Shown here: one piece after another, positions 1-4,357 of the stretch
Position numbering within the stretch: the stretch's first letter is position 1
How the letters are laid out: the number at the start of each line of letters is the position of its first letter
Source of the DNA: an uncultured Pyrinomonas sp.
GTDB taxonomy: Bacteria > Acidobacteriota > Blastocatellia > Pyrinomonadales > Pyrinomonadaceae
Assembly (NCBI GenBank): GCA_937135995.1
Contig: CAKZOF010000003.1
Coordinates: 1-5,056, forward strand
Length of the DNA stretch: 5,056 nucleotides
Reading direction: 5' to 3'
Made by a program: the position numbers and the translations under genes
The notes under the pieces: model-generated
The model's input: the letters and a program-made list of their open reading frames with translations, nothing else
The model's database searches: none
What the model was told of the DNA's origin: nothing

Positions 1-112
1 TGGCCGAAGGCGCGGCTCTGCCCGGCGCTCGATTCGTCTCGTCTTGCGCCCAACACAACAACGGACAGACCGCGCAAATCATCATGGCAAATAGTTTCAA
101 GCGACCTGCCAT
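1..112 (-). CDS. flgH: Probable flagellar L-ring protein FlgH, N-terminal 37 codons (3' end outside window)
   Basis: An ATG at 112, preceded by AAAGGAAG (119-126), opens a frame that runs to the window edge. The first 22 residues form an export signal: MAGRLK, then the hydrophobic run LFAMMICAVCPLLCWA. After that comes a polar QDETNRAPGRAAPSA. The gene is called FlgH only because flgA is typically followed by flgH and flgI in such loci and because the product is exported; the diagnostic FlgH domain is outside the window. FlgH forms the L ring in the outer membrane and is usually a lipoprotein. None of the cysteines here (13, 16, 20) sits in a good lipobox, since position -1 is Ile, Val or Leu. 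A signal peptidase I cut after CWA (Ala22) is more plausible. Met10 or Met11 could start a shorter form but lack the ribosome site. FlgI or an unrelated exported protein is possible. Confidence 0.6.
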   Translation of the reverse strand, partial: MAGRLKLFAMMICAVCPLLCWAQDETNRAPGRAAPSA

Positions 113-121
113 CTTGTTCTT

Positions 122-143
122 CCTTTCTCGACCCTTTCTCGAC
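122..143. repeat. Perfect 11-bp tandem repeat at the flgH ribosome site
   Basis: CCTTTCTCGAC occurs twice in direct succession (GTCGAGAAAGG on the minus strand). The copy nearer flgH supplies part of the purine-rich ribosome site AAAGGAAG (119-126), whose AGGA core is 8 nt before the ATG at 112. Such a repeat can gain or lose a copy by slippage. Confidence 0.85.
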
Positions 144-160
144 GCGACCGAAGCGACCAA

Positions 161-176
161 CCACAAGCGCTTGTGG
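161..176. promoter_or_regulatory. 16-bp perfect palindrome upstream of flgH (possible operator or mRNA hairpin)
   Basis: CCACAAGCGCTTGTGG is perfectly self-complementary over 16 bp, 48 bp before the flgH start. As RNA it gives a 6-bp stem with a GCGC loop. A second inverted repeat, GTGGC-ACA-GCCAC at 173-185, shares four bases with it, so the two hairpins exclude each other. This is the geometry of a possible conformational switch, but no function is shown by the sequence alone. Confidence 0.55.
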
Positions 177-185
177 CACAGCCAC
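173..185. repeat. Overlapping alternative inverted repeat (5-bp arms)
   Basis: GTGGC and GCCAC are separated by ACA on the plus strand. It competes with the 16-bp palindrome at 161-176 for bases 173-176. The stem is short, so its relevance is uncertain. Confidence 0.4.
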
Positions 186-205
186 TACGGGTTTTGGGGG
201 CCGCC

Positions 206-223
206 GGTCGAACCCATTCGACC
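206..223. repeat. Inverted repeat with 7-bp arms in the flgA-flgH gap
   Basis: GGTCGAA and TTCGACC flank a 4-nt spacer (CCCA on the plus strand), giving a perfect 7-bp stem if transcribed. It lies 57 bp after the flgA stop, and no T-run follows on the minus strand. It may be part of an untranslated leader structure before flgH. Confidence 0.5.
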
Positions 224-279
224 CGCTGGAGATCAAGAACCGGTTGCAGCGCCTTTTCGGCGAAAGACCGGTGCGCCGC

Positions 280-1239
280 TCAGAAGCGCACGCGAACCAC
301 TCCCTCATCGACCACCACCGCTTGCAACAACGCGCCCGATTGCGCGTTCCGCACCGTGATGCGATCGCCGATGCGCCCGGCGGCGCGCGCTTCGCCCACG
401 ACAGCGACGCGCACGCGATCGCTCGTCCCTTCGATGCGAACCTGATCCCCAGGACGAATCACCGTCTCCGCATAGAGCGCATCGGTGGTGAGCGCTTCGC
501 CCCGGGCGATCGAGCGGCTCGCCGACATACCGCGAAGCTGCTTCGTCTCGCGCAAGTAGAGGGCGACGGGACGAGTCAAGCGCCGTACCTCGACGGTCAC
601 ATCCTCTTCGCGCACGCGCCTTCCCGCCGCTAGATCGCGCGCGGCGATCACCACCGGAGCGAACGCTTCCACCTGCGCCGTCGCGCTCAAACGGCGCACC
701 ACGCGACCATCAACGCGCACTTCCAACGTCAACGGAAAGGGTGTGAACAGGTCACGCACGCCGTTCGCCGTAGCGCGCACCTCGACCTGACCCGTGGGGA
801 TCTCGACGCGCGGCGGCAGGTCCAAGCGCACCAGCCGCGCCGTAGCGCCCGCTGCCTCCAGTTCAGCCAACACCGCGCGTTCGACGGCGGCGCGCAAGAG
901 TTGTTCATCCAGCCGTTGTGCGGCGCGCCGCACGATGCTCGATGTCGGTCCATCGAAGCGCACCTCTTCGGCACGGAATCCGGCGGCCATCACGGCACGC
1001 AACACATCAGCGCGTTTGATCTCGCGCGCCGCGCCGACCGCTGGGGCGTAGCCGAGCGACGTAGCGGCAAGCTGCGCCTTGCGCCACTCGTCGGCACGTA
1101 TCTCGGCGATCTGGTCCAGCGTCAGCACCTCCGACGCGATGATCGCTTCGGCCCGCAAGCGCACTGTGGCGACCGTTTGCGCGTGTGTGCCGGATGCCCA
1201 ACCGATCAAGCAGAGAAGCACGAACCAAATCCGTCGCAT
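280..1239 (-). CDS. flgA: Flagellar P-ring assembly chaperone FlgA
   Basis: FlgA is a periplasmic chaperone needed for P-ring (FlgI) polymerisation around the rod. The 319-aa product starts with a Sec signal peptide: basic MRR, hydrophobic IWFVLLCLIGWA, then GTHA with likely cleavage after Ala20. Residues 21-110 form an N-terminal domain (LTLDQIAEIRADEW, and REIKRADVLRAVMAAGF at 72-88). A middle β-rich part spans about 130-190. A SAF-type domain at about 196-258 is marked by VVIAARDLAAGRRVREEDV and GMSASRSIARGEALT. The FlgA C-terminal module spans 258-319 (VIRPGDQVRIE, GRIGDRITVRNAQSG). It is longer than E. coli FlgA (219 aa) because of the N-terminal domain, a form common outside enterobacteria. 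No purine-rich ribosome site precedes the ATG, which suggests low expression, suitable for a chaperone. It lies 73 bp after flgG. Confidence 0.93.
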   Translation of the reverse strand: MRRIWFVLLCLIGWASGTHAQTVATVRLRAEAIIASEVLTLDQIAEIRADEWRKAQLAATSLGYAPAVGAAREIKRADVLRAVMAAGFRAEEVRFDGPTSSIVRRAAQRLDEQLLRAAVERAVLAELEAAGATARLVRLDLPPRVEIPTGQVEVRATANGVRDLFTPFPLTLEVRVDGRVVRRLSATAQVEAFAPVVIAARDLAAGRRVREEDVTVEVRRLTRPVALYLRETKQLRGMSASRSIARGEALTTDALYAETVIRPGDQVRIEGTSDRVRVAVVGEARAAGRIGDRITVRNAQSGALLQAVVVDEGVVRVRF

Positions 1240-1297
1240 GGCGATGACGTCTTGCAGCGGCGCGGACGACGCGCCGTCTTCACCAGTGGGAACGAGG

Positions 1298-1313
1298 AGG
1301 CCGTCTTCGGCCT
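1298..1313 (-). other. Small hairpin at the flgG stop codon
   Basis: On the minus strand AGGCCG-AAGA-CGGCCT forms a 6-bp GC-rich stem with a 4-nt loop. It starts at the last base of the flgG TAA. No T-run follows, so it is a poor intrinsic terminator. It could protect the 3' end of the flgG message or lower read-through into flgA. Confidence 0.45.
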
Positions 1314-2101
1314 TACGAGACGGCCTGATTGATGGTTGCCAGCATTCTGTCGGCGGCGGTGATGACTTTGGAATTGGTCTCGTATGCTCGCTGCGCGGCG
1401 ATCATCTGGACCAGTTCCTCGACGACGTTGACATTGGAACCTTCAACGAAGCCTTGGTTGATGCGTCCCAAACCGTTCGAGTCGGGCGTGCCGACGGTGG
1501 GCTGCCCCGAAGCCGCCGTTTCGCGGAAAAGGTTGCGCCCGAGCGATTCGAGGCCGGCGGGGTTAGCGAACGTCGCCAGTTGAATCTGGCCGACCGTCTG
1601 CGCGTTCGCCTGCCCTGGCATGGTGACACTCACCGTGCCATCGGCACCGACGGTAATCGACGTTGCCTCGCGCGGAATGGTGATGGCCGGCTCCAGCGGC
1701 TCGCCCGTCGCCGTGACGATCTGTCCTTCGGCGTTCAGGTGGAAAGAACCGGCGCGCGTGTAGGCGATCTCGCCGTTGGTCAAACGGACTTGGAAAAAGC
1801 CGCTCCCTTCGATGACGAGATCGAGCGGATTCTGCGTCTGCTGAAAATCGCCCTGCAGGAAGATGCGCTCGCTCGCCACGGCGCGCGTGCCCAATCCGAT
1901 CTGCAACCCGACGGGCAGCGACGTTTGTGCGTTGGCTGCCGCGCCCGGCGTGCGCAAGTTCTGATAAAGGATGTCTTGAAACTCCAACCTCGTCCGCTTG
2001 AAGCCGACCGTTGAAGAGTTGGCGAGGTTATTGGCGATGTTATCGATCTGTTGCTGCTGGGCCATCATGCCCGTCGCAGCGGTGTGAAGTGCTCTGCTCA
2101 T
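1313..2101 (-). CDS. flgG: Flagellar distal rod protein FlgG
   Basis: FlgG builds the distal rod, the drive shaft that crosses the periplasm inside the P and L rings. The product is 262 aa, the usual FlgG length. It has the N-terminal rod signature ([17 protein letters not shown], 19-35) and the FlgG-specific stretch [20 protein letters not shown] (46-65), which separates FlgG from FlgE and FlgF. The core follows ([20 protein letters not shown], 84-103; [20 protein letters not shown], 114-133), then the C-terminal helix [20 protein letters not shown] (221-240) and [19 protein letters not shown] is 6 nt before the ATG. The 106-bp gap before it contains an 18-bp palindrome and a flgF tail copy. 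Nothing is missing from the expected motifs, and the stop is TAA. Confidence 0.97.
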   Translation of the reverse strand: MSRALHTAATGMMAQQQQIDNIANNLANSSTVGFKRTRLEFQDILYQNLRTPGAAANAQTSLPVGLQIGLGTRAVASERIFLQGDFQQTQNPLDLVIEGSGFFQVRLTNGEIAYTRAGSFHLNAEGQIVTATGEPLEPAITIPREATSITVGADGTVSVTMPGQANAQTVGQIQLATFANPAGLESLGRNLFRETAASGQPTVGTPDSNGLGRINQGFVEGSNVNVVEELVQMIAAQRAYETNSKVITAADRMLATINQAVS

Positions 2102-2107
2102 CTTTCG

Positions 2108-2113
2108 CTCCTT
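2108..2113 (-). promoter_or_regulatory. Ribosome binding site of flgG
   Basis: AAGGAG lies 6 nt before the ATG at 2101. It is the same strong site used by flgF and the small membrane gene, and it follows the 18-bp palindrome by 7 nt. Confidence 0.8.
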
Positions 2114-2120
2114 TCGTTGA

Positions 2121-2138
2121 CTGACACGCGCGTGTCAG
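2121..2138. promoter_or_regulatory. 18-bp perfect palindrome upstream of flgG (possible operator or mRNA hairpin)
   Basis: CTGACACGCGCGTGTCAG is perfectly self-complementary over 18 bp and ends 20 nt before the flgG ATG, just ahead of its ribosome site. As RNA it can fold into a 7-bp stem with a GCGC loop. No T-run follows on the minus strand, so it is not a standard intrinsic terminator. It may be a protein-binding operator, an mRNA 5'-end stabiliser or a processing site. The palindrome is seen directly; the role is inferred. Confidence 0.6.
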
Positions 2139-2169
2139 ACTCTTCCAAGTTCGTTGGCGATCTTGCGCC
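2135..2169 (-). repeat. 35-nt direct repeat, non-coding copy of the flgF tail between flgF and flgG
   Basis: This is a near-copy of the end of flgF, including its TGA stop, placed in the flgF-flgG gap. Read in its own register it would give RKIANELGRV followed by a stop. The 73-bp offset is not a multiple of three, so simple read-through of the flgF stop would not enter this register. Its last four bases form part of an 18-bp palindrome (2121-2138). It looks like the remnant of a small tandem duplication or of a lost paralogue. Confidence 0.85.
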
Positions 2170-2207
2170 AGATTCTTGCAGTCGCGTGCGGTGACGCCGA
2201 ATCGCTT

Positions 2208-2242
2208 TCAGATTCTTCCGAGCTCGTTGGCGATCTTGCGCC
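2208..2242 (-). repeat. 35-nt direct repeat, copy in the flgF coding end
   Basis: These are the last 35 nt of flgF, encoding RKIANELGRI and the stop. They recur 73 bp away (2135-2169) with 32 of 35 positions identical. The three differences fall in GAG/GAA (silent), CTC/CTT (silent) and ATC/GTC (Ile/Val). Confidence 0.9.
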
Positions 2243-3029
2243 CGAGTTCGTTCATCATCAGCGTCACGCAGCGCTGCATGGATTCGAACTCGCGCCCCTG
2301 TTGGATCATCGTCACCAGTTCCGAGACCGGATTGACGTTCGACATTTCGAGCGCGCCCGACCGGACCAGCGTGCCGACGGCTTCTTTGGGCTGCTCGGCG
2401 CCCGTAGCAGCGAACAGAGAATGGCCCTCTTTGACGAGGGCGCGGCCCGCGTTCTCGAACCGCACGAGCTTCAGACGCCCGACGACGTTTCCTCGAACCG
2501 AGATGACACCATCGCCGCTGATGGCGATGTCGCCCGGCGGAAGCGTGAGCGGCCCAGCGTCGCCTACCACGAGATCGCCTTCGTGCGTGACGAGTTGCCC
2601 GGCGGAATTCAGTGTGAGCGATCCGGCGCGCGTGTAACGCTCGCCGCGCGCGGTCGCGACCACCAGAAAACCGTCTCCCTCCAGGGCGATGTCGAGCGTT
2701 CGCCCCGTCTGCCGGATCGGACCCGCGGAGAAATCGGTTGCCGTGGCGGTCACCACGCCCACGCGGCGCGCGTGAAGCGCCAAGGTCGCAGCGCGTTCTG
2801 CTTGACCGCCGTTGTCGCTGAGCACAGCGGAGGACGTCGATGCGTTGTCGGCAGCTTCAGCTCCGAGCGGTTCGCTCTCCGGCACGATTTCTGCCTCCAC
2901 GGCGCGGTAGAGCAACCGATCGGCTTTGAAGGCGGTGGTCGAGACGTTGGCGATGTTGTTGGCCGTCACGTCGAGCGCCCGTTGCCGAGCGCGCATGCCG
3001 AGGTAAGCGGTGTACAATCCGTTGCTCAT
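2208..3029 (-). CDS. flgF: Flagellar proximal rod protein FlgF
   Basis: FlgF is one of the proximal rod subunits, exported through the flagellar type III apparatus without a cleaved signal. The 273-aa product begins with the rod/hook signature (LYTAYLGM, then LDVTANNIANVSTTAFK, residues 20-35). It has the core motif GPIRQTGRTLDIALEGDGFLVV at 103-124 and YTRAGSLTLNSAGQLVT at 132-148. It ends with the C-terminal helix typical of the family (MSNVNPVSELVTMIQQGREFES, 229-250). The FlgG-specific segment after residue 45 is missing. In its place, residues 46-88 are a low-complexity, Ala/Ser/Glu-rich stretch, which favours FlgF over a second FlgG. AAGGAG lies 7 nt before the ATG and overlaps the stop of the preceding gene. 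The tail contains a short internal repeat, NELGRKIANELGRI. A paralogous FlgG-like rod protein is the alternative. Confidence 0.87.
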   Translation of the reverse strand: MSNGLYTAYLGMRARQRALDVTANNIANVSTTAFKADRLLYRAVEAEIVPESEPLGAEAADNASTSSAVLSDNGGQAERAATLALHARRVGVVTATATDFSAGPIRQTGRTLDIALEGDGFLVVATARGERYTRAGSLTLNSAGQLVTHEGDLVVGDAGPLTLPPGDIAISGDGVISVRGNVVGRLKLVRFENAGRALVKEGHSLFAATGAEQPKEAVGTLVRSGALEMSNVNPVSELVTMIQQGREFESMQRCVTLMMNELGRKIANELGRI

Positions 3030-3036
3030 CTTGCCT

Positions 3037-3042
3037 CTCCTT
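3037..3042 (-). promoter_or_regulatory. Ribosome binding site of flgF
   Basis: AAGGAG sits 7 nt before the flgF ATG. Its first base is part of the TAA stop of the small membrane gene (TAAAGGAG), so termination and re-initiation are likely coupled. Confidence 0.8.
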
Positions 3043-3437
3043 TAAGCCGCCCGGCTCAAGCCGATGATCAATTCGACCTCGCCGTGCGGGATGTCGAGCA
3101 TGGACGAGATGGCGCGTGCATCGAGTCCCCTTCGCGCGAGCCGCAACACACGGTAGCGCCGTTCGGTCAACCCGAGCTTGACCGTCGCGTGCCCCGAGGC
3201 GATCTCTTTCGAACCGGCGTCGTCGGGCGTGGCGCGTTGCGCGGCGAGCGCGTGCGTCGCCGACTCGGTTTCGCGTTGTAGCGCCATCAACTGCGCTTCG
3301 AGTTCAGCGATGGAAGCGCGCAGTTCTGCGACGCGATGCAGCTCGCGCCGCAACCGAAAATGTTGGATCAAGCACAGGATCAATGAGACGGCGCTCGTGC
3401 ACAGCGTGATGATCGCTAGGACCTGAAAGTTTGGCAT
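3042..3437 (-). CDS. Small membrane-anchored coiled-coil protein with HTH-like tail (SwrB/DUF2802-like architecture)
   Basis: This is a 131-aa protein I cannot name with certainty. Residues 4-25 form one hydrophobic segment (FQVLAIITLCTSAVSLILCL), followed by basic residues HFRLRR, so the bulk should be cytoplasmic. Residues 29-57 show a heptad pattern (L29, V36, I43, L50 with L39, L46, L53), indicating a coiled coil. A polar linker (about 66-88) leads to a C-terminal helix-turn-helix-like unit at 90-127 (LTERRYRVLRLARRG, then DARAISSMLDI, then PHGEVELIIGL). Known proteins with TM, coiled coil and a GEVxLLLGL-type tail in flagellar loci include Bacillus SwrB, which activates the flagellar export apparatus, and DUF2802 proteins. 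The match here is by architecture only. An upstream in-frame TTG at 3455 overlaps the FliN-like stop, but the ATG at 3437 has an ideal ribosome site and is preferred. It sits 14 bp after the FliN-like gene and 12 bp before flgF. Confidence 0.8.
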   Translation of the reverse strand: MPNFQVLAIITLCTSAVSLILCLIQHFRLRRELHRVAELRASIAELEAQLMALQRETESATHALAAQRATPDDAGSKEIASGHATVKLGLTERRYRVLRLARRGLDARAISSMLDIPHGEVELIIGLSRAA

Positions 3438-3443
3438 GATCTT

Positions 3444-3449
3444 CTCCTT
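3444..3449 (-). promoter_or_regulatory. Ribosome binding site deciding the start of the small membrane gene
   Basis: AAGGAG on the minus strand ends 6 nt before the ATG at 3437. It lies inside the six-codon extension that a TTG start at 3455 would add, so it supports the internal ATG as the true start. Confidence 0.8.
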
Positions 3450-3451
3450 CG

Positions 3452-4318
3452 TCAAATCATCGAAAGAGCACGGTCGGCGGGCGCGCCGATTTCGGTGATG
3501 CGGACGCCGTAGTAACCATCGACGACCACCACTTCGCCGCGCGCTAGCGGTCTCCCGTTGACCAGAATCTCTACGGGTTCGTCCACGGTGCGATTAAGTT
3601 CGATCATGGTGCCGACGCCCATGCGCACAACATCACGTAGCGGCATCACGGTCGCTCCGAAACGCACGATGACATCAAGCTCTACGTCAAGCAAGCGCTC
3701 AATGTTGCGCGCTGCGGCGGCGCGTGCGCCGCCGTTCGTCCTCTTCTGGTCCGGCGGCGCGGTCGAATGATCTCCCTGCTTGACTTCCGCTTCAACGACC
3801 GCGAGCGCGCCTCGAGGCGCGTATAGCAACAACACTTGCGTCTCGAGTTCGCCTTCCACCGCAAGCGAGAACGTGCCGACCAACAGTTGGTTGCCGACAA
3901 TGGTTCTCAACCGGGATTCATCGGCGGTCAAGTCCAAGTACCGCGTGCGGCCGATATCGAGTCGCTGGTCGGTGAATTTCTGCGCTGCGGCGGCGAAGGC
4001 CGCATCGGCGAGCGCGCGCGTACCCGGGCGCATCCCGCCGTCGCCTTCTGCTTTGACAAGTCGGTCGAGCGCAGCATCATCCTCCGTTTTGAAGAGCAGG
4101 ATGATCACGCCGCCGAGCGCGCCCTGACATTCGGCGGCAAAAGCGGCCGACCACGTCGCCGCGACGGCGAGCGCGCTGTTGGCCTGCTCGTCGGCGACTT
4201 CGCGTAACGACAGCGAAGTCAGCTTCGAGGGACGATCGAGAAGTCCGGGAGCCACCTCATTCCATGCGGCGACGAAGCTTTCGATCAATAGTCGCGAAAG
4301 TTCTTCTCTGATCTCCAC
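3452..4318 (-). CDS. fliN: Flagellar motor switch protein FliN-like, with extra N-terminal CheC/FliY-like domain
   Basis: The last ~75 residues (205-277) are a clear FliN/SpoA domain: NIERLLDVELDVIVRFG, then PLRDVVRMGVGTMIELN, VNGRPLARGEVVVVDGYYGVRI. This domain forms the base of the C ring and docks export cargo. At 288 aa the protein is about twice the size of enterobacterial FliN (~137 aa). Residues 1-180 look like a diverged CheC/FliM-middle fold, with the pattern GxIxLLF...A...L at about 70-88 and a second half at 100-175 (LLVGTFSLAVEGELETQVLLLY). A charged, Gly/Ala-rich linker (180-204) separates the two parts. The architecture is like FliY, but I see no convincing ExxN catalytic helix at the expected places. 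The start is GTG: the fliM TGA is in the same frame 13 codons upstream and no other usual start codon lies between. A diverged FliY is the alternative name. Confidence 0.87.
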   Translation of the reverse strand: MEIREELSRLLIESFVAAWNEVAPGLLDRPSKLTSLSLREVADEQANSALAVAATWSAAFAAECQGALGGVIILLFKTEDDAALDRLVKAEGDGGMRPGTRALADAAFAAAAQKFTDQRLDIGRTRYLDLTADESRLRTIVGNQLLVGTFSLAVEGELETQVLLLYAPRGALAVVEAEVKQGDHSTAPPDQKRTNGGARAAAARNIERLLDVELDVIVRFGATVMPLRDVVRMGVGTMIELNRTVDEPVEILVNGRPLARGEVVVVDGYYGVRITEIGAPADRALSMI

Positions 4319-4330
4319 TTGAAACTTCGA

Positions 4331-4335
4331 CCTCC
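4331..4335 (-). promoter_or_regulatory. Ribosome binding site of the FliN-like gene (GGAGG, long spacing)
   Basis: A GGAGG on the minus strand lies 12 nt before the GTG start at 4318. This is longer than the 6-7 nt seen for the next three genes. With the GTG start, it suggests fairly modest initiation, perhaps helped by coupling to fliM termination 39 bp upstream. An ATG overlapping the GGAGG (ATGGAGG) is out of frame with the gene. Confidence 0.6.
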
Positions 4336-4357
4336 ATCTCTTCGTGAAAGGCGAAAC

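Noticed and set aside
174..190. Possible sigma-54 type promoter (TGGCAC element on the plus strand)
   Set aside because: The second element TTGC is absent at the required spacing, and it would point away from flgH.
84..633. Overlapping plus-strand open frames near the flgA-flgH gap
   Set aside because: They cover the reverse of flgA and the structured leader, have no domain signature and no consistent ribosome site. The gap is better read as non-coding.
1298..1313. Intrinsic terminator after flgG
   Set aside because: The hairpin is short and the following bases on the minus strand are mixed (TCCTCGTTCCC) rather than a T-run, so it is listed only as a hairpin.
1079..2014. Long plus-strand open frame (311 codons) opposite flgG and flgA
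   Set aside because: It lies antisense to two well-supported flagellar genes, has no recognisable domain and an arginine-rich composition typical of mirror frames in GC-rich DNA.
2102..2207. Sigma-70, sigma-28 or sigma-54 promoter for flgG
   Set aside because: No pair of elements with acceptable spacing was seen on the minus strand. A promoter here is possible but not supported by sequence.
2154..3281. Long plus-strand open frame (375 codons) opposite flgF and the small membrane gene
   Set aside because: It is antisense to flgF, rich in His/Arg/Asp as mirror frames usually are, and no motif or ribosome site supports it.
3715..3734. Inverted repeat with 9-bp arms (CGGCGGCGC / GCGCCGCCG)
   Set aside because: It lies in the Gly/Ala linker of the FliN-like protein and follows from GGC and GCC codons. 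It could form an RNA hairpin, but nothing else supports a role.
3806..3821. 16-bp perfect palindrome CGCGCCTCGAGGCGCG inside the FliN-like gene
   Set aside because: It falls in coding sequence for YAPRGAL and is built from GC-rich codons. With no placement clue it is best treated as chance.
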